This document shows, one piece after another, positions 34,521 through 45,958 of a stretch of 60,673 nucleotides of DNA. The notes below the pieces were generated by a model, which saw nothing but the letters and a program-made list of their open reading frames with translations, was not told the origin of the DNA and searched no databases. Numbering within the stretch: position 1 is the stretch's first letter; each line of letters opens with the position of its first letter. Location of the stretch: NCBI GenBank assembly GCA_022769125.1, contig JALEKN010000039.1, positions 1 through 60,673 on the forward strand, given 5' to 3'. The translations under genes and the position numbers were made by a program. The DNA comes from Agathobacter sp. Its GTDB lineage: Bacteria; Bacillota; Clostridia; Lachnospirales; Lachnospiraceae.

Positions 34521-34535
34521 CAACCGATTGCGCAA
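34521..34535. promoter_or_regulatory. LacI-type operator at the start of the 34614 transcript
   Basis: CAACCGATTGCGCAA includes TTGCGCAA at 34528-34535, 19 bp after the -10. The GH42 promoter has its box 16 bp after its -10. The matching placement at two promoters supports control by one regulator. Confidence 0.7.
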
Positions 34536-34613
34536 TAAGCGAGGAACGGGCAAATATCGGTTGCAAATGAAAAATAATCTACAACTAACAATTACCATAT
34601 GGAGGGAAAGAAG

Positions 34614-36473
34614 ATGGACAAATTTGTTGTCAACATTATCCATCGTCCAGAGATGGTTCCGGAGTATTCCGCAACTGTTACCGGACAAGGCAAGGAAGAA
34701 GATATCGGAGATAAGAAGCTGATTTCTGAATCACTTGACATTTTCAAGACACAGCAGAGACTTGCACATGAGAATGGTCTTAAGGTTACAATCCAGATGA
34801 CCTATGCAGCACTTTTTAATGAAGAGGCTGTTGAGATTGCAAAACATGACCATGAAGTATACGGTGATGAGATTGCGCTTTCCTTACTCGGACTTCCGTG
34901 TGAAGAGTTCCGCGAGAAGTACAAGACCAAGGATTTTTGTATCTGGATGTTTTCTATGGAAGATAAGAAAGCCATTGTCAATGACGTTTTTGAAAAGTTC
35001 CATGATGCATTTGGATTCTATCCGGAATCTACAGGATCTTACTATATGGATGCGGACCTTACCAACTATATCAAGGAACAGTACCCAAGCGTTAAATGTG
35101 CCGTAGCTACCTGCTGGGAAGAAGGACCGAAGGCATACCACACCTGCAACAACTCCTGGTATACCTTATTCGATGGCGGCCCATGGGCACCATGGATTCC
35201 TTCTAAGCAGAATACCCATGCACCGGCTGCAAATGCGGCAGAGGATAGTGGAATCGTTGCAATTCCGCACCTTTCCCGTGACCTTATCGCATGTTATGAC
35301 GGAAATGGTTCCAACTTCGGAACACATCCGCAGAACGTACTCCGCGGTATGATCTATGATACAAAGACATGGGAGTATCCATATCTTTACAACCTGATCG
35401 ATCAGTATCGTTCTCTTGAGAAGTACAACAACGGATATTCATATAATATGATGTTTGTTGGACCAGGATGGATGAACAAGATGGGACGCTGGGAGCAGCC
35501 ATATGAGCTTCTTCTTAAATCTTATTCCGACGGATGTGCTTACTATGGCAAGCTCAAGAAGGAAGGCAAGCTTGTTGATATGACGATGGCTGAGTTTGCA
35601 GATTACTACAGAGAGAAGAAGGGTGTAAATGCCGGCAACTACAATGAGCCGGAATGCGCACCTTGGAGAGATATCCTTTATGGATCTGATAAGCAGCTAT
35701 TCTGGTACTGCGATCCATACATGAGAGCCTGTGTCAACATGGATCAGGGTGGTGCGATTGTAGATCTTCGTCCTTATGTTGCAAAGCTTGAGTGGCCGGT
35801 AGGAATCGGAACAAAGCATGTGCAGGATGCTTCTTATCCATTTTTGATTCAGGAGAAGTACCGTGCCGGATACTTCACACACTACGCAGGAGCAGGTACT
35901 GTCCGCTCTGCAAAGCTTTCATATCAGGGTGAGGAAGTTGATCTTTGCCTCTGCCCGACACATTGCCACTTTTCAGAGGAGATGATTGATGGCAAGAAGA
36001 ACCGTATCCTTACCCTTGATCCGGTAGAGATCCAGTTCCACGGTGTAACGGTTAAGCTTCAGACAAAGGAATACTTTGAAGAGGGATCTTCCAACATCAA
36101 GATCGAACGTAATATCTTAGAGATTAGTGACCCGAGCGCGGAGATCTATCTCGATGAGTATATTACCGCATGCTACGGTACAACAGAGTATCCGGAAGAT
36201 ATGACCGGAATTACCTTAAAGTGCGAGGGAGAAAACGAGCAGACCATCAATTACGAGTACAAGTGCCGCGATGCCAAGGTAGAGGGCGCGACTGCAGTAA
36301 GTGCTGTAATCCCGGCAATCGAGACAAAGGTTTCCCTTACTCCGTCAGCTAAGGCAGTAGGTTACATTGAAGAGGGATACGCATTCTCACCAATGTTCAA
36401 GTTAGGATATAAGAAGAAGATTTCTGATAAGGAGGTATTTGCAACATGGCTCAACTTGGAAAAGGCAAATTAA
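34614..36473 (+). CDS. unrecognised 619-aa protein, probable sugar-active enzyme
   Basis: I do not recognise a named family. The N-terminal 350 residues look like an alpha/beta barrel of the polysaccharide-deacetylase/GH38/GH57 type. Alternating strands and helices include VNIIHRPEMVPEYS, HENGLKVTIQMTYAALF, EIALSLLGLP, CIWMFSMEDK and FGFYPESTGSYYMDADL. There are many Trp, Tyr, His and Asp/Glu residues typical of sugar sites (SWYTLFDGGPWAPWIPSKQNTHAP, GPGWMNKMGRWEQPYE, APWRDILYGSDKQLFWY). The C-terminal 230 residues look like a beta-sandwich. There is no signal peptide or membrane helix. ATG 34614 has GGAGGG 9 bp upstream. It lies behind a strong promoter with a TTGCGCAA box and is coupled to a zinc-ribbon gene. 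A role in galactoside breakdown is inferred from context. Confidence 0.75.
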   Translation: MDKFVVNIIHRPEMVPEYSATVTGQGKEEDIGDKKLISESLDIFKTQQRLAHENGLKVTIQMTYAALFNEEAVEIAKHDHEVYGDEIALSLLGLPCEEFREKYKTKDFCIWMFSMEDKKAIVNDVFEKFHDAFGFYPESTGSYYMDADLTNYIKEQYPSVKCAVATCWEEGPKAYHTCNNSWYTLFDGGPWAPWIPSKQNTHAPAANAAEDSGIVAIPHLSRDLIACYDGNGSNFGTHPQNVLRGMIYDTKTWEYPYLYNLIDQYRSLEKYNNGYSYNMMFVGPGWMNKMGRWEQPYELLLKSYSDGCAYYGKLKKEGKLVDMTMAEFADYYREKKGVNAGNYNEPECAPWRDILYGSDKQLFWYCDPYMRACVNMDQGGAIVDLRPYVAKLEWPVGIGTKHVQDASYPFLIQEKYRAGYFTHYAGAGTVRSAKLSYQGEEVDLCLCPTHCHFSEEMIDGKKNRILTLDPVEIQFHGVTVKLQTKEYFEEGSSNIKIERNILEISDPSAEIYLDEYITACYGTTEYPEDMTGITLKCEGENEQTINYEYKCRDAKVEGATAVSAVIPAIETKVSLTPSAKAVGYIEEGYAFSPMFKLGYKKKISDKEVFATWLNLEKAN

Positions 36474-36664
36474 ATTACAGATGTCCATCCTGCTTTATGC
36501 GAGACCTCGACATCGATATGTTCTATAACAAAGACACCGGTATTTACAGCTGCATCCGTTGCCAATTCAGAGGAGACGAGGCTAAGGTACTTGAGTGGAA
36601 CGAAAAAGTAAGAGAGCGTTATGGCGCTATGTATGAGAGATTCGACAAGTTCGATTTCGATTAA
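36446..36664 (+). CDS. 72-aa zinc-ribbon protein coupled to the 619-aa gene
   Basis: A small protein with two CxxC knuckles, YRCPSCFMRD and YSCIRCQFRGD, about 20 residues apart. This is a treble-clef/zinc-ribbon arrangement binding one Zn ion. The C-terminus is acidic and aromatic (ERFDKFDFD). It starts inside the 3' end of the 619-aa gene (28-bp overlap) with a perfect AAGGAGGT site, and a terminator follows. Such ribbons act in nucleic-acid or protein binding. Why one is tied to a putative sugar enzyme is not known. Confidence 0.75.
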   Translation: MAQLGKGKLNYRCPSCFMRDLDIDMFYNKDTGIYSCIRCQFRGDEAKVLEWNEKVRERYGAMYERFDKFDFD

Positions 36665-36675
36665 ATTGAAGCAGG

Positions 36676-36717
36676 AAAGAGGCAGCCAGGCTGAAAACGC
36701 AGGGTTGCCTCTTTTTT
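36676..36717 (+). terminator. terminator of the 34614-36664 operon
   Basis: AAAGAGGCA pairs with TGCCTCTTT and is followed by further T residues. It closes a two-gene transcript. Confidence 0.85.
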
Positions 36718-36722
36718 ACAGA

Positions 36723-36738
36723 TGTGCCGGGTGGCACA
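36723..36738. repeat. inverted repeat upstream of the AraC-type gene
   Basis: TGTGCC and GGCACA are separated by GGGT and lie 70 bp before the regulator gene. It may be an operator. No good -35/-10 pair is visible here, which would fit a promoter that depends on an activator. Confidence 0.35.
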
Positions 36739-36808
36739 AGTTCCTGACAGCCATGTAACCAGGCGTCTGGCAAAGTTTTTGGATGCTAAGAAATGAGGAT
36801 TCACTTTT

Positions 36809-37747
36809 ATGGCAAGAAAAAAGAAAGAGATAATGGAATTACGGTTCTATGAAGTGCCACAGGGTGAGACAGTGTTAGCGCTGCTGGGTGATAAATGGAA
36901 CCGCGTATACGGACATGAGGAGATGCATCTGCATTTCCATAATCTGATGGAGATCGGCGTTTGCAGAAGGGGCGCAGGGCGCCTGTTGTTTGAGGAAGAG
37001 GAGAACCGATATACGGATGGAATGATTTCTGTTATTCCGGAGAATTGTCCCCATACAACAATCAGTGATGGTGAGAAACCTAACGCGTGGGAATATTTGT
37101 TCTTTGATCCAAAGGAGATTGTTGAGGAACTATTTCCGGATAATGCGGTATATCAGAATGAAGTGCTGGAAAAGATTAACAAAGCCCCAAGACTTCTTGA
37201 GGCAAAGAGAAATGAGCCATTTGCAAGAATTATTGATGCTATCATGGTGGAATCGGCAAAAAAGCAGACATATTATAAAAGGGCCATCCGGAAATATGTC
37301 CACCTGCTGATCTTTGAACTGATCCGGCAGGACAGCAAAATTGCGGATTATGCAGATCCTTCGCCGAGAAAATCAAGCAGTATGCAGATTGCTGCAGCAA
37401 TGGAGTACATCAACAGACAATATGCAAGACAACTAAAGGTAAAGGACCTGGCTGATGCATGCGGAATGAGCGAGACTCATTTCCGAAGAGTATTTGAAGA
37501 ATATGTCAATATGTCTCCGATGGACTATCTGAATCTGGTACGCATACAAAGAGCATGTGAACTTATGAAAAAGAACAATGACTCTATGGATGTGATAGCT
37601 GTTAAGTGTGGTTTTACCACGACATCTACATTCAATCGTAACTTTAAGAAATATCTGGAAACTTCTCCGTATCAATGGAAAATCAATCCGGATAATTATG
37701 AACGGAAAATAAGGGGCTATCATATCACCGCATTGAAAGGATGGTAA
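36809..37747 (+). CDS. AraC-family transcriptional regulator
   Basis: A 312-aa regulator. An N-terminal cupin-like sugar-sensing domain has HLHFHNLMEIGVCRRGAG and MISVIPENCPHTT. Two C-terminal helix-turn-helix units contain LKVKDLADACGMSETHFRRVFEEYVNMSPMDYLNLVRIQRA and VIAVKCGFTTTSTFNRNFKKYLETSPYQW. It is the first gene of an apparent operon with the GH2 beta-galactosidase (6-bp gap) and the GH53 galactanase, so it probably activates them in response to a galactoside. The first residues are very basic. Confidence 0.87.
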   Translation: MARKKKEIMELRFYEVPQGETVLALLGDKWNRVYGHEEMHLHFHNLMEIGVCRRGAGRLLFEEEENRYTDGMISVIPENCPHTTISDGEKPNAWEYLFFDPKEIVEELFPDNAVYQNEVLEKINKAPRLLEAKRNEPFARIIDAIMVESAKKQTYYKRAIRKYVHLLIFELIRQDSKIADYADPSPRKSSSMQIAAAMEYINRQYARQLKVKDLADACGMSETHFRRVFEEYVNMSPMDYLNLVRIQRACELMKKNNDSMDVIAVKCGFTTTSTFNRNFKKYLETSPYQWKINPDNYERKIRGYHITALKGW

Positions 37748-40870
<3,123 letters not shown>

Positions 40871-40912
40871 TATAATGTTTAAATGCGAAATAAATGAGAC
40901 GAGGGAGAAAAT

Positions 40913-42022
40913 ATGAGTAAGTTTATCAAAGGAATGGATTTGTCAACACTGCTTGAAGTAGAACGCTGTGGTGGAAAATTTTATGATCATGGCAAGGAAC
41001 GCGATCTGTTAGATATTATGAGAGATTATGATGTAGATACCATCCGGCTGCGGCTGTGGAACGATCCAAAATCTGCAGATGGAGAGCCGTATGGCGCGGG
41101 AAATAATGACCTTGCAGAGACGATTGCGCTTGGAAAGAGAGTATCAGAAGCTGGATTTGGTGTATTGCTCAATTTCCATTACAGTGACTTCTGGGCGGAT
41201 CCGGGCAAGCAGATCAAGCCAAAGGCATGGGCTTCCTATGGTGTGAAGGAACTGGAACAGGCAGTTTATGATTACACGAAGGATTCTCTTGCAAAGGTGT
41301 TGGATGCCGGCGTAAATGTCACAATGATCCAGGTCGGCAACGAACTGTCAAACGGATTGCTCTGGCCGGAGGGACAAGTGCCGAATTACGATAACATTGC
41401 ACGTTTTGTCAGCGCAGGAATTCGTGCGTGCCGTGAAGTGAAGGCAGATATTCCGCTTATGATCCATCTGGATAATGGCGGTAACAATGAACTCTATCGC
41501 AGATGGTTTGACAACTATATGGAGAGAGGCGAGGACTTTGATTATATCGGAATGTCCTACTATCCATTCTGGCACGGAAGCCTTGAACAGTTGGAATATA
41601 ACATGAATGACATTGCTGCACGCTACGGCAAGGATATTATCATTGCTGAGGTTTCCATGGGATTTACAATGGAAGATTACAAAGACTACGAGAAGCTGTC
41701 CGACTCTGAGCGCAAGGGCTATGCAACCCGCCCTGCACTTGTTGAGAAGATTGATTATCCGATGACAATTGAAGGACAGACCGATTTTACCAGGGATATC
41801 TTAAATCGTGTGGCAAATGTCTGTGGCAATCACGGCGCAGGCTTTTTCTGGTGGGAACCGGCATGGATTCCGGTACCGGGAAGTGGATGGGCAACACCGG
41901 CATCCCTTGAATATATGAAAGATCCGGGACCATGCGGAAATGAATGGGCAAATCAGGCATTGTTTGATTATGATGGAAACATCCTCCCGGCGTTTGATTT
42001 GATCCGGGATTTTAAAAAATAG
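40913..42022 (+). CDS. GH53 endo-beta-1,4-galactanase, no signal peptide
   Basis: A 369-aa family-53 enzyme, active on beta-1,4-galactan (type I arabinogalactan). It starts FIKGMDLSTLLEVERCGGKFYD. It has TIRLRLWNDP, LLNFHYSDFWADPGKQ, acid/base Glu144 in MIQVGNELSNGLLWP, nucleophile Glu246 in IIIAEVSMGF, and FFWWEPAWIPVPGSGW near the end. Most GH53 enzymes are secreted, but this one begins directly at the catalytic domain with no signal sequence and should act inside the cell on imported oligosaccharides. It lies 42 bp after lacZ, last in the operon. Confidence 0.92.
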   Translation: MSKFIKGMDLSTLLEVERCGGKFYDHGKERDLLDIMRDYDVDTIRLRLWNDPKSADGEPYGAGNNDLAETIALGKRVSEAGFGVLLNFHYSDFWADPGKQIKPKAWASYGVKELEQAVYDYTKDSLAKVLDAGVNVTMIQVGNELSNGLLWPEGQVPNYDNIARFVSAGIRACREVKADIPLMIHLDNGGNNELYRRWFDNYMERGEDFDYIGMSYYPFWHGSLEQLEYNMNDIAARYGKDIIIAEVSMGFTMEDYKDYEKLSDSERKGYATRPALVEKIDYPMTIEGQTDFTRDILNRVANVCGNHGAGFFWWEPAWIPVPGSGWATPASLEYMKDPGPCGNEWANQALFDYDGNILPAFDLIRDFKK

Positions 42023-42080
42023 GCTATGGAATCACAGACAAGGCATTGCTGCCGGGCGTCTGTGAATATATGCGACAGAT

Positions 42081-42130
42081 GAAAAGCAGAACTTGCAAAG
42101 CGGAATGTTTTACAGGTTCTGCTTTTCCTT
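42081..42130 (+). terminator. terminator of the araC-lacZ-GH53 operon
   Basis: GAAAAGCAGAAC and GTTCTGCTTTTC form a perfect 12-bp stem followed by a T-rich tract. Confidence 0.82.
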
Positions 42131-42169
42131 TATAAAAAAATCTATTTCGGGTTAACATAAAATTATGGG

Positions 42170-42197
42170 TTGACAATGTGCGTGGGAGTGCTATACT
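42170..42197 (+). promoter_or_regulatory. promoter of the metal-efflux operon
   Basis: TTGACA (42170-42175) and TATACT (42192-42197) with a 16-bp spacer. The operator at 42207 begins just after the expected transcription start. Confidence 0.82.
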
Positions 42198-42206
42198 ACA
42201 ATCAAA

Positions 42207-42228
42207 CATATGAATAGATGTTCATATG
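42207..42228. promoter_or_regulatory. ArsR/SmtB-family operator
   Basis: Arms CATATGAATA and TGTTCATATG, separated by 2 bp, match at 9 of 10 positions as an inverted repeat. This is the ATATGAAYA-type 12-2-12 element bound by SmtB, ZiaR, CadC and CzrA repressors. The cognate repressor is most likely encoded at 44544. Confidence 0.8.
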
Positions 42229-42256
42229 ATAAAAGATGAAAAAGGAGATAACTATT

Positions 42257-42475
42257 ATGAAGAAATCTTATGAAATCGAAGTAGACTGTGCAAACTGTGC
42301 AAACAAAATGGAGGAGGCTGCTGCCAATACACCGGGCGTTAAGAGTGCAAACGTAAACTTTATGGCACTTAAGATGACCGTTGAGTTCGAGGAAGGACAG
42401 GATCCGAAGAAGGTTATGGAGGCTGTACTTGCCAACTGCAAGAAGGTTGAGGACGACTGCGAGATCTTCTTCTAA
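42257..42475 (+). CDS. free-standing HMA-type metal-binding protein
   Basis: A 72-aa ferredoxin-like HMA domain (KKSYEIEVDCANCANKMEEA...). The two metal-binding cysteines are in DCANCAN rather than the copper-type GMTCxxC. Two further cysteines lie near the C-terminus (LANCKK and DDCEIFF). It is probably a metallochaperone or a detached N-terminal domain of the P-type ATPase encoded next, which lacks one. ATG 42257 follows AAGGAGA. It lies behind the ArsR-type operator. Confidence 0.85.
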   Translation: MKKSYEIEVDCANCANKMEEAAANTPGVKSANVNFMALKMTVEFEEGQDPKKVMEAVLANCKKVEDDCEIFF

Positions 42476-42542
42476 ATTCCCCAAATTTGTGTATGAAAAA
42501 TTCGCCTGAACATATCAGAATGCAGGCATGAGGTGACTACCT

Positions 42543-44450
42543 ATGAACAAAAAACAAAAAAAGATGCTGAAACGTATCATTGCTGCAGCAATCATGATGA
42601 TCGTGCTGAAGGTGGCGGGCATTTTTATTCCGTTCGGAAAGATTCCGTTTGGGAATCTCTTATTATTTGCTTTATATATGGTACCATATCTTACGATTGG
42701 ATACGATATCCTAAGAAAGGCATGGAAAGGGATACGCAACCACCAGGTATTTGATGAGAACTTCCTTATGGCAGTCGCTACAGTCGGTGCAATCATTGTG
42801 GCGCTCATCGAAAGCGGTGACTATACAGAAGCGATTGCGGTTATGTTATTCTACCAGATTGGCGAATTGTTCCAGAGCATTGCGGTCGGTAAGAGCCGCA
42901 AGAACATCAGCGAGCTTATGGATATCCGGCCGGATTATGCCAATATTGAGGTTGACGGACAGCTACGGCAGGTATCACCGGACGAGGTAGCCATTGGTTC
43001 TATTATCGTGGTCCAGCCAGGGGAGAAAGTTCCAATCGACGGAGTGGTGGAGGAAGGAACTTCCACTTTAAATACGAGCGCATTGACCGGAGAGAGCCTT
43101 CCGCGTGAGGTACAGGCAGGAGATGAAATCATCAGTGGATGTATCAATATGTCAGGTCTTCTGCGTATCCGTACAACGAAGGAGTTTGGTGAGTCGACAG
43201 TATCGAAGATCCTTGATCTGGTTGAAAACTCTAGTTCAAAGAAGTCACGTTCTGAGAACTTTATCTCGAAATTTGCAAAGTATTATACCCCGGCGGTATG
43301 TTACTCCGCATTGGTTCTGGCGTTCCTGCCGCCAATCATAAATCTTGTGATCGGCAATTCGCCAGAGTGGGGAACCTGGGTATACCGTGCACTTACCTTC
43401 CTTGTAACAAGCTGTCCATGTGCATTGGTTATCAGCATTCCACTCAGCTTTTTTGCAGGAATCGGCGGAGCGAGCCATGAGGGCGTACTGATCAAAGGAT
43501 CCAATTATCTGGAGACGCTGGCTCAGACCAAGTATGTAGTGTTTGATAAGACAGGCACAATGACCCAGGGTGTTTTTGAAGTAAGTGATATTGAGAGTAA
43601 AGATCTGCCGAAGGAGCAGGTGCTTGAATATGCAGCACTTGCAGAGAGTTTTTCTTCACATCCGATCAGTAAGAGCTTACAGAAGGCATACCAAAAGAAG
43701 ATTGACCAGAACCGTGTGACGGATGTGGAAGAAATCAGTGGACATGGCGTTACGGCAAAGGTCGATGGCGTGCCGGTTGCTGTCGGTAACGACAAGCTGA
43801 TGCGAAGCCTTGGACTTTCCTATGACGCATGTGACAAGATCGGAACGATCGTATATGTGGCAGTAAACGGCAGATACGAAGGATATATTCTGATTTCAGA
43901 TCTTCTGAAACCGACCTCCAAAGAGGCAATCAGTGCACTTCACAGAGGCGGTATCAAGAAGACGGTTATGCTTACCGGTGACCGTGCGGCAGTTGCCAGC
44001 CAGGTAGCAAAGGAGCTTGGTGTAGATGAGGTGTACAGCGAACTGCTTCCGGCGGATAAGGTAACGAAGGTGGAAGAACTGCTGGAGAAGAAGGGGGCAA
44101 AGGAGAAGCTTGCATTTGTCGGTGATGGTATCAATGATGCGCCTGTTCTCTCACGGGCAGATATCGGTATTGCAATGGGGGCACTTGGTTCGGATGCGGC
44201 AATTGAGGCTGCTGATATCGTCCTTATGGATGATGACCCGCTTAAGATTTCAAAGGCGATTAAGATTTCCCGCAAGTGTCTGCGCATTGTCTACGAGAAC
44301 ACCTACTTTGCAATCGGCATCAAACTTCTTTGCCTGGTGCTGGTAGCACTTGGATATGCAAACATGTGGTTTGCAATTTTTGCGGATGTAGGAGTAATGG
44401 TTATCGCAGTTGTCAATGCGATCCGTGCACTTTTCGTCAAGAATCTTTAA
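42543..44450 (+). CDS. P1B-type heavy-metal exporting ATPase (Zn/Cd/Pb)
   Basis: A 635-aa ATPase with about eight helices, but no own N-terminal HMA domain. It has actuator motif TGES (ALTGESLP), the membrane CPC motif (Cys291-Pro-Cys293 in TSCPCALVIS), phosphorylation Asp335 in DKTGTMTQG, SHPISKSL as the HP motif, and GDGINDAPVLSRADIGIAMG. The last helix has FADVGVMVIAVVNAIRAL; an Asp there marks the ZntA/CadA (Zn2+, Cd2+, Pb2+) group. It exports toxic metal from the cytoplasm. It lies between the HMA gene and the repressor gene in one operon. Confidence 0.9.
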   Translation: MNKKQKKMLKRIIAAAIMMIVLKVAGIFIPFGKIPFGNLLLFALYMVPYLTIGYDILRKAWKGIRNHQVFDENFLMAVATVGAIIVALIESGDYTEAIAVMLFYQIGELFQSIAVGKSRKNISELMDIRPDYANIEVDGQLRQVSPDEVAIGSIIVVQPGEKVPIDGVVEEGTSTLNTSALTGESLPREVQAGDEIISGCINMSGLLRIRTTKEFGESTVSKILDLVENSSSKKSRSENFISKFAKYYTPAVCYSALVLAFLPPIINLVIGNSPEWGTWVYRALTFLVTSCPCALVISIPLSFFAGIGGASHEGVLIKGSNYLETLAQTKYVVFDKTGTMTQGVFEVSDIESKDLPKEQVLEYAALAESFSSHPISKSLQKAYQKKIDQNRVTDVEEISGHGVTAKVDGVPVAVGNDKLMRSLGLSYDACDKIGTIVYVAVNGRYEGYILISDLLKPTSKEAISALHRGGIKKTVMLTGDRAAVASQVAKELGVDEVYSELLPADKVTKVEELLEKKGAKEKLAFVGDGINDAPVLSRADIGIAMGALGSDAAIEAADIVLMDDDPLKISKAIKISRKCLRIVYENTYFAIGIKLLCLVLVALGYANMWFAIFADVGVMVIAVVNAIRALFVKNL

Positions 44451-44543
44451 GCATCAAAATTACTTTGGAAGCAGAAGAAAAGCTGGAGTACGTGAAGGCA
44501 AAAGGAAGATAGACCAGAAAATCATCAGATGGAGAAAACAAAT

Positions 44544-44915
44544 ATGAGAGAGGATAATTACGCGGACATAGAGTGCTGCGAGACAACCGAGACACATGCC
44601 GAGCTTTTAAAAATCGTGAAGGATACGCTTCCGGAAGAAACACAGCTTTATGATCTGGCAGAGTTGTTTAAAGTGTTTGGGGATTCCACGAGAATCCGCA
44701 TCCTGTTTGTTCTCTTTGAAGCGGAGGTTTGCGTATGCGACCTTGCGGAGGCTCTTAACATGACGCAGTCCGCAATCTCCCATCAGCTTCGCATTTTAAA
44801 ACAGAGCAAGCTGGTAAAAAGCCGCAGGGAAGGCAAATCAATTTTCTATTCCCTCGCGGATGACCATGTCAGGTCCATCATCAATCAGGGACTAGAGCAT
44901 GTGGAAGAGGACTAA
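44544..44915 (+). CDS. ArsR/SmtB-family metal-sensing repressor (CadC-like)
   Basis: A 123-aa winged-helix repressor. LYDLAELFKVFGDSTRIRILFVL and the recognition helix MTQSAISHQLRILKQSKLV define the family. Both known metal sites seem present. The alpha-3N type has Cys63 and Cys65 in EVCVCDL plus an N-terminal Cys-Cys pair (IECCE). The alpha-5 type has Asp106, His108, His119 and Glu122, with the same spacing as in SmtB. Metal binding should release the operator at 42207. ATG 44544 has GGAGA 7-8 bp upstream; an in-frame ATG at 44529 is the alternative. It ends the operon. Confidence 0.9.
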   Translation: MREDNYADIECCETTETHAELLKIVKDTLPEETQLYDLAELFKVFGDSTRIRILFVLFEAEVCVCDLAEALNMTQSAISHQLRILKQSKLVKSRREGKSIFYSLADDHVRSIINQGLEHVEED

Positions 44916-44938
44916 GATTTCAAAAAGAATATAAATGG

Positions 44939-44979
44939 AAAGCCGTAGAACCAAGGAACTCTTGGAACTGCGGCTTTTT
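44939..44979 (+). terminator. terminator of the metal-efflux operon
   Basis: AAAGCCGTAG and CTGCGGCTTT, with an inner CCAAG/CTTGG helix, are followed by T residues. The 3' arm overlaps the next promoter. Confidence 0.8.
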
Positions 44980-44989
44980 GTGCTATAAT
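44962..44989 (+). promoter_or_regulatory. possible promoter of the deacetylase gene, overlapping the terminator
   Basis: TTGGAA (44962-44967) and TATAAT (44984-44989) have a 16-bp spacer. The -35 lies within the terminator stem of the preceding operon. It is about 130 bp before the coding start. Confidence 0.5.
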
Positions 44990-45122
44990 AAACCTATCAA
45001 GGTGGAGCAGTTCCATCTGAAAGAAAGTCAGCACATCACACATGCGCGGGAGATGGCAGAAGAGAATATAGAATGACATACAGAAAAAATATCCGCATAA
45101 AGTATTATGAAGTATAAATGTG

Positions 45123-45791
45123 ATGGTAAATGCATTGAAGTGGCAAAAAATGCTTTGTATTGCGGTATGCGGGGTACTTCTGTGGTATGGAGGGAGAGCA
45201 ATGGCAGCAGTGACAACAGGCAAAGAATATATTGAGGCAAAGAAGGTGGCAATCACATTTGATGACGGACCGAATCCGCAGTACACCGAAAAGCTCTTAG
45301 ATGGGCTGAAAGAGCGGAACGTAAAGGCTACTTTTTTTCTGATCGGGAAAGAAGTGAAAGAGTACCCGGATATCGTCAAGCGCATGCATGCGGAAGGTCA
45401 TCTGATCGGCAATCACACTTATGAGCATGTAAATCTCTGTGAGGTGGATGCAAAGGAGGTCAAATGGCAGGTGGAGCAGACAAACGACCTGATCTACGAG
45501 GTGACAGGGGAGCGTCCGGTATATATAAGACCGCCTTACGGCTGCTGGAACAAGCAGATGGAGGAGGAGACGGGGATGCTGGAGATTCTCTGGAGCGTCG
45601 ATCCGAGAGACTGGGAGTGCAACGATACCGATGTGCTGATCAGCCGTGTGCTTAAGCAGGTGGATGATGAGGGAATCATCCTGTTTCATGATGCATCGCA
45701 GTCATCTGTGGATGCTGCACTTACGGTCATTGATATATTGCAGGAGCGTGGGTATGAATTTGTTCTGGCAAGCGAAGTCCTGTACGAATAG
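45123..45791 (+). CDS. exported polysaccharide deacetylase (NodB domain)
   Basis: A 222-aa protein. The N-terminal signal sequence or anchor (about residues 8-28) ends at AMAA, a plausible cleavage site. The NodB domain shows all five motifs: TFDDGPNP, GNHTYEHVNL (metal-binding His pair), RPPYGCWN, DPRDWECN and IILFHDAS. It is a metal-dependent enzyme that removes acetyl groups from peptidoglycan or chitin-like polymers. ATG 45123 or GTG 45120 could be the start; the ribosome site is weak. It is monocistronic. The cell-wall substrate is inferred from family. Confidence 0.87.
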   Translation: MVNALKWQKMLCIAVCGVLLWYGGRAMAAVTTGKEYIEAKKVAITFDDGPNPQYTEKLLDGLKERNVKATFFLIGKEVKEYPDIVKRMHAEGHLIGNHTYEHVNLCEVDAKEVKWQVEQTNDLIYEVTGERPVYIRPPYGCWNKQMEEETGMLEILWSVDPRDWECNDTDVLISRVLKQVDDEGIILFHDASQSSVDAALTVIDILQERGYEFVLASEVLYE

Positions 45792-45865
45792 TTTGCACAG
45801 AAAATATAAATATGTAATTTTGTTGCATGATAGGATTTTTAATGTTGCAAGTTAGACCGAGCCTA

Positions 45866-45893
45866 TTGCAAAGAAAGATTCGCACGCTATAAT
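45866..45893 (+). promoter_or_regulatory. promoter of galK-galT
   Basis: TTGCAA (45866-45871) and TATAAT (45888-45893) with a 16-bp spacer, about 65 bp before galK. No TTGCGCAA box is seen here. Confidence 0.65.
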
Positions 45894-45958
45894 GAAAATA
45901 GAAAAGATAAGTAGGACTTTTGATACAAGTACAAATGTTTTATAAAAGGAGAAGGATG

